Source of the DNA: Sodiomyces alkalinus F11
Taxonomy: Eukaryota; Ascomycota; Sordariomycetes; Glomerellales; Plectosphaerellaceae
Length of the DNA: 64,000 bases
NCBI RefSeq assembly: GCF_003711515.1
Contig: NW_021167093.1
Location: 112,643 to 176,642 of the forward strand
Direction: 5' to 3'
In this document: positions 12,124 through 23,975 of the stretch, piece after piece
Numbering within the stretch: the stretch's first letter is position 1
Layout: each line of letters begins with the position of its first letter
Translations under genes and position numbers: made by a program
The notes under the pieces: model-generated
Seen by the model: the letters and a program-made list of their open reading frames with translations, nothing else
The model's database searches: none
Told to the model about the DNA's origin: nothing

Positions 12124-14690
12124 TCTTACCTCCTAGGTAAGAACGGTTAGCTCCGCGTTCTACTAAGAGGTGGGTAAGAGTCCCGGGGTACCCCCGTAGT
12201 AGCGTGGTACGGCCTTATTAGCTAGGGTTATAAGGTCCTTAATTAGGTTATTTAGTACTAAGTTAATATCTCCTAGTATTATAAGGGGGCTAGTCTATTA
12301 TAGTTACGTGGCGGCGAGCTAAGGGACTTATAAAGGATTAAAGTCCTTTTAGACCTAATAGAGCCCGGCTATGTGTTATAGTGGTATTGTCGCGGTACGC
12401 GCCGCGATATCTATCTCTATATAGATTCGGGCTATCTATAAGTAGTGATCCGGCCTAACAACGGTTTTATAGGGGCCGCTAAAGTCGTAGCAGAGCCTTT
12501 ATATCGCCTATATAAGATCGATAGTGCTAGTATACTAGCCCGGGCAGTGCTATATAGTAGTTCCGGGGAGGGTTACTAGATTTAGGTTCTACTAGGTTAT
12601 AAGGGTAAGCAGGGTATTAGCCCGGGGGTAGTATTATGGTGGCTATAATTATAAGGGGTACTGTAGGTCAAAGTCCTCTATAAGGACATGGCGGCCCTGT
12701 GGCGGTGCTATATTAAATATATCATATAGGGGTGTATTCTAGGGGGTCCTGGCTAACTAGTAGTTCTCTAAGTACATAGACTAGATTATAAGGGCATTAT
12801 GTTTAGTCTCGAATATAACCGCATAGGCGTTATAGTAGGCCCACTATATCTATATATATAGCGGGTGTCTTTTATAGATATATAGGAGGGCGTGGCCCCC
12901 TCCTTAGATTAGCCGGTATACCCCTTAGGAGGGGTAGGCTAGGCTTTTCGTGAAAGGATTAAGGCCGGGTTCCTGGATTACTATTATATTATACTCGGCG
13001 CGGTACCGGAGTAAGAGCTCCCGCCGCGCCCAACTTCTCCCTATATTCTATAAAAGGATATAGATTCTTATTAGTTAAAAGGGGGGGGGGGTTAAGATAA
13101 TATACCCGGTATAACCAGGGTCTAGCTTTAGGGCTTTTACTACGGTACCTTACTAGCCCCGCAGGAGCTATATAGGCGCTTATTAGGCCCGGTATTAGGG
13201 AGCCCTTTTATCCTTTAGTCCTTTTCAGGGGGCGTCCTCTACCCTTATAGAGGGGTTAGTCCTAGTCCTAGGCGACGATAATCGGGGGGAAGATCTACGG
13301 TTACTATAGGTATACCACTTCGGTCTAGCGGGTAATATTAAAGTCTTTAGCCCGGTGCTTATACGCTTTATAAGTCTTCTTAGCCTTTTTCCTTAATAAT
13401 TAGTATAAATCGTTAAATATATTATAATCTCCGGTATAAGTAGTATAGCGGCGGGGGCGCCTAGGTACTATAGCGTTATAGTATTCTAGACTTTATAAGT
13501 ACGCCGATTCGGGCTTAGCGTAGTAGCGGTATACTTTCTCCGCTATACTCTCTCCGCCGTAGGGCAGCTATTAGCCCTATAGCCGAAGTATAGATATTTA
13601 TAATACCTTAGGGGGCTAAGGTTAGAGTTATATAGTTTATAGATATAGCTACCCCCCTTAAAAAGGGGGGTATTCCGGATAAGGCTTATTAACCTTTCCG
13701 GCGAAGCTAATTCGATAAGGAGAAGCGTTACTTTACTATTGTCGTGGCGGAGTAGTCGCTATTATACTCGGAGGATTTTAGCCTCGGAATTCGTGTCTTA
13801 TAAGGATACTAATAGGTCTTTTTCGGATAAGGCGTTAAGGACCTCCCGGGGGATAGTCTTAGCTAGTATAGGGTAGGTACGTATAGCTAGGGTAGCTCCT
13901 TACTAAAGGCCTTCTTAACCTATTACTCCTTATAGGTAATTTACTATTACGCCCTTTTAGTAAAGTTAAGGTGGATATCCCCGCTTAGTAGGTTCTATAC
14001 CGCTACGGCGTTATATCGAGTAGTCGTGGCATTTATAGGTTAAAGAATTTCCTTTAAGGTCCTGGCTTTAAGGGGCTATTCTTCGGGGAGGGTTCCTTAG
14101 CGGACGATTAGTTCCTAGTAGTATTTAGCAGGGATTATTTTATAGGGGACGGGGTCCCGTGGCGGTGCCGCCGTAGGAGCCTAGGCTATAATATTAGCCT
14201 AGGTCTTTTTTACGCCACTTATTCCTTTTCGGAGTTCCTCTCGGATAACGTAGCGGACGGAGGTATATAAGTATACTAATAGTATTATGCCGGTATTATT
14301 ACGGGTAGTATATATCGTGATTAGTTCTTTTACTAGCTCTATAACCTACTTAATCGTGTTCCTATTAGCTAGTAGGGCCTGAGTTTCTGCCTTAATTTTA
14401 GCTGCTTTTAGTTATTAGGGGCGCGGTAGTCCCTTTTCGGTCTTATTTCGGTTCCACGCTACGTCCTGCCTTAGGAGGGGGGGGAGCGCTTATATTATAA
14501 AGAGTGGGTCTATTACGAATTCTACGTGGTCGAGGTCGGAATAACGCTATCCTATAATTCTTCTGCTTATACCGTAGCGCCGGTATTATGGTACCGCTAC
14601 GACGGTATCCCGGGAGGGAGGCTTTAATTATAATCTCTATCTCGGTGGTTTTATCGATTTTACTCCTATTACGCGCCCGTGGTGGATAGG
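12124..14690 (-). mobile_element. LINE, 5' half with endonuclease (other side of the Gypsy insertion)
   Basis: Minus-strand continuation of the LINE at 2755-3740. An APE-type endonuclease signature is visible: LGDIN at 12262-12276 followed by LVLNN-LIKDLI, equivalent to the GDFN-type motif of LINE endonucleases. Upstream (to the right) lies the presumed first open frame (gag-like), too decayed for confident domain calls. The right boundary at about 14690 is set where composition changes and Copia sequence begins. Confidence 0.6.
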
Positions 14691-14696
14691 CGTGTC

Positions 14697-15830
14697 CTAC
14701 ATGAATCTACATATTTCTCTTTAAGGTAGGACAAATCCTTATATTTATTTATAGATTCTTTAGTCGCGAGCATAGCTAACTTCCTTTTTTTATAGACTTT
14801 ATAGCTCCGAATTTCTAGTATTTATTCATTAGATATATTCATAGTATTCTTATTTATATATTATGAAGCAGTGGGGTTAATATAATCTATGCTATAGTAT
14901 TATAGCGTTATGTTCTCTTTGTTATTTATTATTTTCCAGCGGTTATTTCGGTCTCTTTATTCTATTCTTTACTCTGCCGGTTCTCTTTATTCTATTCTTT
15001 GTTCTACGACCTATGTATTTCTTTATGCCCCTGAAGAGTCCGTCTTTAAGTGGATCTTTTCTAAGACCGTGTTCTTTATGTCTGACTATTTCTGTATTCC
15101 TGGAATAGTCCCTTTCTTTATTCCTTTCCTTTTATCTAAAATAGTTTTCTTTATTTCTGTTATATTTATAGTATTATAGGGCTATGAGAACCGTGACGAC
15201 CCTATTACCCTCCTGTATACTAGGGCCTGTGCTAAAGCCTAGTAGAGGCCGTTTTGTAAAACGTCTTTAGTATAAGCGTCGGTGGATTTATTTTGGTTAT
15301 TTTGGAATAGTATAAGCTGGTTATTTCCTGTAAGGCCGTATATTTTCTTCTTATCTGAGACGGGAAGGCTGATACTATTAGTATCTAATTCGGGAATATA
15401 TAAATAGTTCTGAAGTAGTATTATTTTTCCTGAGTCCTTGAATTTAATATACTAGTTATTAGTACCTCTTAGTTTTATTTTATTCGTATTACCCTAGCTA
15501 GCAGTACTTTGAGTAGTTCTATAAGTAGAAAGGAGTGTTTGACTTGGAATTACGTGTGCTGTAGTACCACTGTTTATGCAGAAGTTTAAAACTAATTTAA
15601 TTAAACTATCTAATATTCTATTAATATTTTCTACTACCCGTCCCATATTTATATTAGTATTTTAAAGGGTTTTATTTATTTGGGGTTTAATTTGAAGGAT
15701 AAATACTTGTTTAATATGTTTAGCCTGCGTGGGTATCTTAAGAGCTCCTGAACAATATGTATTTTATTTATTTTGGACAGGAACTGACGAAGTTATAATA
15801 TAAATAAGGACAATAAGTTCTTTCTTTGTT
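14697..15830 (-). mobile_element. Copia-type retrotransposon fragment (protease to integrase start), weakly mutated
   Basis: The minus-strand translation gives a Copia protease region, INSGTTAHVIPSQ at about 15560-15600, then GKIILLQNYLYIPELDTNS and LPVSDKKKIYGL, the layout of protease followed by the GAG-pre-integrase segment. CpA and TpG are clearly more frequent here than in neighbouring elements, so it is less RIP-affected. The fragment has no LTRs that I can see and lacks reverse transcriptase. A 90-codon open frame on the plus strand (14910-15179) is its antisense shadow. Confidence 0.65.
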
Positions 15831-16349
15831 CTTCTCTTTATTCTGACTATAGACGTGGTTACTATAGCGATACCGTTACTCGTGCGGGTCTAGAGTGGAG
15901 CCGGTATATAGTTCTTTATTCGCGAGGATTCTAAAGTGGGTCTTCGCAGAGCGAGGGGATTCACAGTCGTATAGTAAACGCGATATTTATATAGAATTCC
16001 ACGGTCGGAAAATATATAGATGGCGAAATCTAAGGTAAAAGAACTAAAGACGTATAAGTAATAAAAGATATCTTAGTATTATAACTAGAATAGCCCTTAT
16101 AGTATAGTGGTTATTATATCTATACGTAAAGAATAGTGTACCTGTTTAATTCACGTAATCGTAGCTTTTATAATTTTTCTTTAGATTTTATAGATTTATA
16201 AGCGTACGACTAAGCCGACTAACCGATCGAACCGTAGGATTATAGATATAGGTATATAGGTTAGTAGGTGGGTAGGTAGGAAGGTAGGAATAGAGACTAT
16301 TATTTTGAATCGGGGTTTCTTGTTTTGGGTTATGACCGTAGATAATTAA
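15831..16349. other. Unassigned flank with a tRNA-like segment
   Basis: Sequence between the Copia fragment and the Copia element at 16355. It continues at 22400 once that insertion is removed. The only structured feature I see is the tRNA-like stretch at 16093-16163. Confidence 0.4.
16093..16163 (+). pseudogene. tRNA-like segment (A and B box), degenerate
   Basis: TAGTATAGTGG at about 16099-16109 fits a tRNA A box and is followed by TTA as in Asp/Gly/Glu-type fungal tRNAs. GTTTAATTC at about 16144-16152 fits a B box after two RIP-type changes. A partial T stem (ACCTG with CACGT) is possible, but the acceptor ends do not pair and the anticodon loop lacks the expected T33. It could be a dead tRNA copy or the head of a tRNA-derived SINE; chance resemblance is possible. 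Confidence 0.3.
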
Positions 16350-16354
16350 GGAAT

Positions 16355-16640
16355 TGTCGTATGGGCACACGGACTATAACGTGGTCTATAGGGGATCCAG
16401 GGGGGATCCACGCTATGACTAAGGGCTTTGGATATCGGGGACCTCGGATATTAGGATATAATAGGGGCGGATACCGGAGAAGACCGGATAGGATCTAAAT
16501 GACTTAGTACCTATAATAGAGTCTTTACTATGTAAATTAAGGGTATAAGAGACTCTCCTAGATATAACTTAAGATAATATATATATACGAGATTTCTGCT
16601 CTACTAAGTTAATTATCTAAGTGCCATTTAACGTGCGATA
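16355..16640 (+). repeat. 5' LTR of the Copia element at 16.4-22.4 kb
   Basis: Begins TGTCGTATGGGC, ends GTGCGATA (canonical CA read as TA). It matches 22106-22394 along its length with transitions and small indels. Confidence 0.85.
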
Positions 16641-16653
16641 GTTATAAGCCCGG
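16641..16653 (+). promoter_or_regulatory. Primer-binding site, half initiator-Met tRNA type
   Basis: GTTATAAGCCCGG directly abuts the LTR. The initiator-Met tRNA anticodon arm contains GGGCUCAUAAC, whose complement is GTTATGAGCCC; one G-to-A change gives the sequence seen. Confidence 0.65.
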
Positions 16654-16659
16654 TTTATA

Positions 16660-19600
16660 ACGCCTAAATAATAAATATTAATAAGGCTACCCTTATTCCA
16701 CTATAAAGAAGTAATCACGTTTATATAAGCACTCTTAAGTAATTACTATCGACCTAATTAAAGTAATTAAGAGATTAAGTAACCTACCTATTAATTAACT
16801 AACCGATAAACTAGTAAAGATATCTTCTAACGTATCTAACGCCGAATAGAAGCCGGTCGTTACTACCCTTATTAACTAGAGGGATTAGGTAGTATAGGAG
16901 CGCGCCGTACATGGTAAATCTGCCTTCTACTAGGATAACTATCTTAATCTAAAGCTAAGCGATAAGGAGGCTAACGCCTATCTCCTCCCTATACCTGCGA
17001 CGCCTAATATCCGTAAATACGAGCCCTTTACTGTAGACCCTAAGACGGCGGAGGAGGCCACGGCTACTCCGTCTTCTACTATTACGCTAGAGGGCGATAA
17101 GGCTATAAACGCTACAGACACCGCCGCTACTATGGCCGCTACTATAGCGGGTATAGCCGCCGGTAAGAAGAAGTCGGCCGCCCGCCGGAAAGCTACGACT
17201 ATAGCCGTAATGAAAGAACTAACGACTAGGACGCCTACGTCTATCGATAACCTCTCTAAAAAGGGGCGTACGCGTTACCTATAAGATCGCCGTGTATACC
17301 GCGAGGAAAAGGCGGACTACGACGCGTAGTAGAACGAGTTTAACAAGGTACGCTCTTGTATCGAAGGGACTATCTATACCACGTTACGTAGCCTCCTCGT
17401 CTAGCTATAGGATAATACCGTAAATAACCCACGGGCTTAGATTACCCTCCTATACGCGTATATAGGACTAACCCCTATAAACCTCTATAAGGAAGCCTTA
17501 GTCCTGTATCGACGATATACTACGCCTATAAAGGCTATACTTAAGGATATAGACGGCTAGGTTATAAGCTAGAAAATAGCGATAATAGACTATAAATATA
17601 TAGGCGTTTTAGAGCTATTAAGCCTGGACTATTAGGTAGAAGACGCGTTAAAAGCTATGAGACCTATTACCCAGGAATAGAGTAATAACTACCTCGTAAA
17701 TAACTACGATAAGATTACGGAAAACGAGCTAACGATTAACGACATCGTAAAGCCTTTAGGGGCGGTTCTTAGTAATATAAAGAGCCTATAATCCTCCGCT
17801 ATAAAGCCTAGAGTCGGGAGAGGCACCTTTAATACCCTCGGGAACCTCCCCGATAGTAAGGATACCACTAATAATAAAGATAATAAGAAGCGTCCTTATA
17901 GTAACACGTCCGTAAAGGCTATCCCTCCCGTAATAAGGAGGCCTTACGAGATATATAAAAACCCCTATACTACCGCCGTCTATTAATATATAAGGCCGGA
18001 TATACGCCCTTATACCTAGCGCGGCGGCGAAGATATTACGAAGGTTATAGAAAAGAAGATACGTAACTATAGTTTTAAAAGCCGCGTGGATACCGCGACA
18101 CAGAAAAGGCGGGAAGTAGTAGGGGCTATTACCGCTAATAAGATAAAGGAAGTCTAGGACAATCAACTCTATAATACTACGCCTACGACTATAATAGTTT
18201 ATAAAGACCTATCCGTTATAGCGATAGGACTAGGAGCCCACTTAACCTAGGGGGTAGCGTGTTGTTATACGATAATACTATTAAGATTATAATAAGAATA
18301 GAGGGTATCCCTTTCTATTAACTAAGCCAGAGCGCTATTATACTACCCACGGATACTTTATTATCTTTTTACGTAGGTACTTATAAGGCTTCTATCGTCG
18401 GATACGGAGATATTAAGCTATATATATAATCTCTATTAGGCACGAAGAGGCTATTACGCCTCCGTGATATTATATACTATAAGGAATTCGTTACTAATAT
18501 CGTCTCGGAACGCTAGCTACGCCTATAAGGCTACCGCTAGGATACCGTAAATAATACTATTATTAACTCCGCCGATGACCGGCCTATCTATAAGCTACTA
18601 GATATCCACGGCTAGTATATAATTGAGCGCGCGGAAGCCACGGCCGCTACCGCGTTCGCGGTCTCGGTAAGGCACCCCCGCGATAACCCGTATAAAAGAT
18701 CACGATAACCGCGGTAACCGTAAAAGACCACGGTATAACGGTGGCACGAATACCTCAGCCACTACGGTACCGATACTCTTATAAAGATCGTCGACGCTAC
18801 TTAGGGGGTAAAGATAAAAGGACCTCGTATAACGTACTATAACGCGTATAGGTAATTATAAGTGCCTACATAGATCCGGCAGATACTATCCCTTTACCCG
18901 TTAAAGCCCGGAGAGACCCTAGCTATTAATATTTATAATCTAGAAGAGGCGGAATCATTAGTAGGCGGCCTATATAAGTCTATTGTATTTATTATAGACG
19001 TGTATATAGGTTATACGTGGGATTACTACCTATAGAAGAGAGACTAAGGCTCTATTTTACACACGCTAAAAGACGTTTTTACCCTGCTTAAGACCTAATT
19101 CGACGCTAAGCCACGCGTCCTACGGGTCGATTCTAAGATATTTTAGCACCTAGAAGTCGTTACTTTCCTCGCTACTAAAGGGGTAAAAGGCTAGCCGTCG
19201 GCACTATATTTATAGAATTAAAACGGTGTTATAGAACGGATTAAAGGTATCATTAAAAGAAGGGCGAGGGCTATAAGGATTAGGGCTAATCTACCTATAT
19301 CTATCTAGCCTAAGATCTTTAAGACTACTATATATCTATGTAATAGGACGCTACGATATATTAACGACTAGCGAACGCTAGGCCTACGCGGCCGTTAACT
19401 TAACCTTACGCACCTACGAGCTTACGGCTATAAAGCCTTTATAAAAACGCGCGATACCTAAGCTAAAAGGAACCGCCTATAAAGGCTAGAACCAAAGGCA
19501 TAGATCGGTTATTATATCAGATACTAATCCTTGAATAGCTTCCGTATGTAGCTGCTATACCTAACGGATATTATCACCACGAGAGACGTGGTCTTTAACA

Positions 19601-21960
19601 AAGACGAGATATTTAACGGTAGGATTAAAACGCTATAAGGTATAGCTTCCGCCGAGGAAATCGGAGAACGCCTATAATCTATCCGTATCACCTAATCTAA
19701 TAAGACCGCGAATAGGCTACTATTAAGGGGCATAGCCGTAGACGTATTAGATCTTAAGTCAGAAGACTCTAACGCTACCGCTATTACTACGGACAAAGGC
19801 GAGGCTATCGCTATTACTACAGATACCGATACTATTACGGATACTCCGGGGTTTACCGCTACGAGGTTCGAATCGTTTCCCATACCTCTAATATCCCCAG
19901 AAGGTCCTACGCGCGCGTTCCTTATAGCGTTAGCGGTAGTCAAGGGCGTCAAGGTAGAAGGAGATAAGAATAACTAATAGGCAGCTCTAGATACCCCTAA
20001 GGGGTGCCTATTAGCCGCACGCCTATTACCCGCGCGCCTATCTATTATAAGTATCTATAAGACCGAGAAGGTATAGAACGATAACCCCTAAAAGGCGTTC
20101 TTTAACACTAGAAGGACTTATAACCCTATACGCGCGAGGAAGTAAGCTATTAACGATAGTGATATTGGTACTATAGATTCTACTCCCTCTAATACCTCCT
20201 AGCCGCTATCGCACGTAATCCGCGAGGATCTCCCGCCTTTACTAAACCACTACCGCGATATACGCCTTTACCCGTTACGGGAGCGGTGGTTATAGGCCGA
20301 GGGGGAATACCTTAAAGGGCACCGATAAATAGGCTATTAGTAGGAGGTAGGCGGTGATTAGGCTAATAAGTAATAAGTCCTCGCCTATAAATAGGTATAC
20401 ACCTATAAATTTAATAAGGAGGGCACCCTCCTTAAGTATAAGGCACGCCTTATAGTATAAGGGGATTAATAAAAATAGTTAGAAACGGAAGATAACTACG
20501 CCGCTATATTAGCCTTACGGTCCTTTCGTATACTAATAGCGATCGCCGCACGATTTAATCTAGAAATAAGGCAGTTCGATACTATTAACGCGTTCGTTAA
20601 CGCTAGCTTTAAAGAAGAACTATTTATAAAGATCCAGTAAGGCTACGAAGTACTATGTAAGGTCCTGCTACTACGGAAAGCCCTTTTCGGTTTAAGAGTA
20701 TCGCTACTACTGTAGTAAGAGGAATTTAGCGGTACGCTATAAAGGATAGGCTTTATAACCGTCATTAATAATCCCTATATTATAATCCGCGACGGTTTAA
20801 TACTATTCTTCTACGTTAACGATATCGGACTTATATACTATAAAGACCGTAAGACGGACGCCGACGACCTTAAGGCTGCCCTTAAGCGAAGCTATAGGTT
20901 TTTAGGAGGCGAAGAAATCCGTTAGTTCCTAGGAATTAAGGTCCTAAGGGATAAAGCTACCTATAGATTATAGCTGTTATAATCCTCCTATGTAGAGAAG
21001 ATCGCGGTTAAATACTGTAAAGATATACTCTGCCGAAGACTATTAAAGGTCCTATTATTAACGATAGAACCGCTAATACTACGTGATAGCACGCGCGCGA
21101 TGATTTCCGAGGTCCGTTAGTATCAGGGTATAATCGGTTTTATCCTATACGCCGTTATCGTGATAAGACCCGATATCGCGTTCGCCTATTCGAAACTTTC
21201 CTAATATAATATTAACCCCTCCTCTAACTACCTTAAGAGAGCTTAGTAAGTGCTATTATTCTTATACTATATAAGGTATTACTACCTGGAATTTGGTGGG
21301 GATAGACTCTTCCTGACCGTAAGCGACGCGTCCTTTAGGGATAATCTACACTGTAAGAGTTCGTAAGAATATACGATAAAGCTCTTCGGCGGTACCGTTA
21401 ACTAGAAGGCGGGTAAATAACCCATAGTCACGACGTCGTTAATAGAATTGGAATTACTCGCTCTTATAAAGGCCGCTAAAGAGACGTTAATTATTAGCCG
21501 GATATTAAGGGATTTAGAGCTTCGGTTAGACTAATAGTAATTATATCTATACTACGATAATTAGCAGATTATTAACCTTATTAATAAGAAGGCATAACGC
21601 CTACGAATAAGGCTACGGCATGTCGATATTTATAATTAGTGGGTATATTAGTTAGTATAGTAGGGCCTCTTTAAGGTTATATACGTTAACACGAAGGAGA
21701 TAATCGCGGACGGTTTAACGAAGGTATTACCAGAGGTAGGGATTAAAAGATTATAGTAATAGCTTAATTTAACTAATTAAAAGGATCGTATTAAGTAGTC
21801 TAAACGATTGTACGAAGAGATTAAACCCGCTAAAGCCACGGCCGTAGCGACTATAAAGGCCCCTAAAGGCGTTGTAGATCCGATAGATATAGATTCGATT
21901 AATTAGATCCGGCTAATTAGGATTAAGAAACTAATTAAGATAGAATTAAATTAAATGGTT
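16660..21960 (+). pseudogene. Decayed gag-pol of the Copia element at 16.4-22.4 kb
   Basis: Plus-strand remnants. Gag-like charged region at 16.8-18.2 kb; integrase near 18.96-19.4 kb (RVDSKIF, NGVIERIKGIIKRRARA, an Asp-x-Glu type core); Copia reverse transcriptase with FFYVNDIGLIYYKD at about 20811-20850, where the second catalytic position reads Asn-Asp, and FLGIKVLRD at about 20927-20955; RNase H with TTSLIELELLALIKAAKET near 21430-21490. Frames are broken by many TAG/TAA stops, so it is non-functional. Confidence 0.8.
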
Positions 21961-22105
21961 AAATAGGGCGGATTTAGATCCCTTTTACGAGGGCATTTTC
22001 CCCTAGCGGTTGATTTTTCAATGGAAAAGTTAAGAGCGTTTAGTTTAAACCGAAGCCTCTAATTAGTTAGTTAACCTAGGAAGACCCACCTTAACTAAGA
22101 GGGTG

Positions 22106-22394
22106 TATCGTATAGGCACACGGACTATAACGTGGTCTATAGAGGATCTAGGGGGGATCCACGCTATAACTAAGGGCTTCGAATATCAGCGACCTCGGGT
22201 ATTAGGATATAATAGGGGCGGATACCTGAAAAGACTGGATAGAATGTAAATGACTTAGTACCTATAACAGAGTCTTTACCACCTACATTAGGGTATAAGA
22301 GACTCTCCTAGATATATATAACTTAAGATAATATACAAACACGAGATTTCTGCTCTAATAGGTTAATTATCCAAGTGATATTTGACGTGCGATA
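22106..22394 (+). repeat. 3' LTR of the Copia element at 16.4-22.4 kb
   Basis: Begins TATCGTATAGGC and ends GTGCGATA, followed directly by the duplicated GGAAT. Confidence 0.85.
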
Positions 22395-22399
22395 GGAAT

Positions 22400-23488
22400 G
22401 TGTTGTTTGGAGATTTTAGTCGAGCTTTTCCGGGCTTATAACCTTTTAAAGATTTTTCAAGATAGCGGATAAGCGGAAGGGATAAAAGTCACGAAAAGCT
22501 GTGGAAAAATAGGAAGGTAATAATAGGATTATAAGGTAGGATTTCTGCGCGCGTATGAATTAAGAAAAAACCGATTAAGAAGAAGAATAAAGAAAGGGAG
22601 AACCGAACCGAGGGAACGGGTTAATATCCTTTATTCTTTATAAAAGAATCGATATCGTAATACTATCGTAATTATTTGTCTGACTCGTACTAGATCCTTA
22701 ATTTGACTCGTATTAGATAAACTAACTCGAAAGAGAACGGTCTAGGCTTGCGGGCAAGATATCCTTTATTCGAGTACGAAGGATATACTCGAAGGATATT
22801 ATTAGTAATAATGATAATATCAACAAGAACTAAGGGGTAGTAATACTATCGAAATCTATACTAATACCTCCTTTATCGATATTATCCTTAATCGTAACAG
22901 TAGTTAAGTATTCGTAATACGATTATTTAGAGGAACTATCGCGTAGCGCGCTAATAAGTAAGATACGGTTAAAATATTAATAACCGAAGTAGAGCAATTA
23001 GTATTAGTATAAGGTATAAGGAGGGTATCTTTATATAGCGGCTATTATTTAGTATAGGAGTAGAACTTAATAATCGGGAATTAAGGATCGCATACGATAA
23101 TAACTAAAAGAGTTAGTTAGTTAATTAAGAAATTAGTATATTAATACTATGTCTTCGATATATAGATATCTATACCTAGTAGTTATATTAAGTAAAGCAA
23201 TAAGGGTAAATACCGATAACGTATATTACGAGCGTAGAAATGGTCGCAGATGGCCTAATAAAGGCGTTATACGGTGAGAAGTTAGAGATATTTAGGGCCT
23301 AGGTAGGCGTGGTGAGTATACTAGAACGGTTATACTAAAATACGCTAGAGGAAGTCCGGGTAGAACATTTAGAAGACTTAAAGAATACATTTAAGAGCGG
23401 CTATAGCGAAGAGATTATATAGCTATTATATCTGCCGGTTACGAATAGCTTTAGTCGCCTAACTAATATTTAGCGCAATTAGGGAGTA
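22400..23488. other. Remnant of an LTR-element interior, unassigned
   Basis: Pre-insertion sequence continuing from 16349. At 23270-23420 it resembles the repeat-rich interior of the neighbouring LTR element (shared motifs around GAAGTCC and TTTAGGGCCTAGGTAGGCGT, also seen near 26700 and 27120). It is probably the interior of a related element whose 3' LTR is 23489-23707. No reverse transcriptase was seen. Confidence 0.45.
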
Positions 23489-23707
23489 TATCGAATAGAC
23501 TATAGTTTTTACGGTTATGTAATAGACCGGATTTAACCGAGATTATAATCTCGGCCACTCCGGGTAAACACCTGCAGAATTTGCACGATATAGATTACGG
23601 TAGTAGCGGTTTCCTAACGGTCCTTATATAGCTATAATTATACATAATTGCCTTATTTAATTTTAACCTATTTTATAACGTTTTTAACTACACTTTATCA
23701 GATAACA
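23489..23707 (+). repeat. LTR (lone or 3'), same family as 62185
   Basis: Begins TATCGAATAGAC and ends ATCAGATAACA. It shares its internal CACCTGCAGAAT..GCAC block and TTTCCTAACGGTC block with the LTRs at 23717, 27313 and 62185. Only nine bases separate it from the next LTR. Confidence 0.65.
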
Positions 23708-23716
23708 GTTACTCTA

Positions 23717-23975
23717 TATCGGACACACCGTAAGATTGACAGTTACGTAATGGGCACCGATTTGACCGAAGGATTATACGCTTAGTAATCGGGGTAGACA
23801 CCTGCAGAATCTTCACTATAGAAACTACGGTAGCAGGAGTTTCCTAACGGTCGGGGATTTTGGATAGTTATATATATATATATATCTGTAGACTTATAAG
23901 CTTTAATTGAATTAACTGGATTAACTGCCCTATTACTATTCTACGTGATTATTTACGGTTACGCTGTATCTAATA
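23717..23975 (+). repeat. 5' LTR of the short LTR element
   Basis: Begins TATCGGACACACC and ends GTATCTAATA (canonical CTGACA end mutated). It pairs with 27313-27568. Confidence 0.75.

Larger units (their letters stand above)
16355..22394 (+). mobile_element. Complete Copia-type LTR retrotransposon, RIP-mutated, 6040 bp
   Basis: Direct LTRs at 16355-16640 and 22106-22394, flanked by a perfect 5-bp target-site duplication GGAAT (16350-16354 and 22395-22399). Immediately after the 5' LTR is GTTATAAGCCCGG, matching the complement of the anticodon arm of initiator-Met tRNA apart from a G-to-A change, the half-tRNA priming site known for Copia. Coding order (integrase before reverse transcriptase) also fits Copia. 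Confidence 0.9.

Noticed and set aside
14910..15179. 89-codon hydrophobic plus-strand frame
   Set aside because: Antisense of the Copia protease/pre-integrase region. The Phe/Leu richness is a by-product of the Lys/Glu-rich opposite strand.
17786..19952. Minus-strand frames of 86 and 126 codons
   Set aside because: Shadows within the plus-strand Copia gag-pol remnant.
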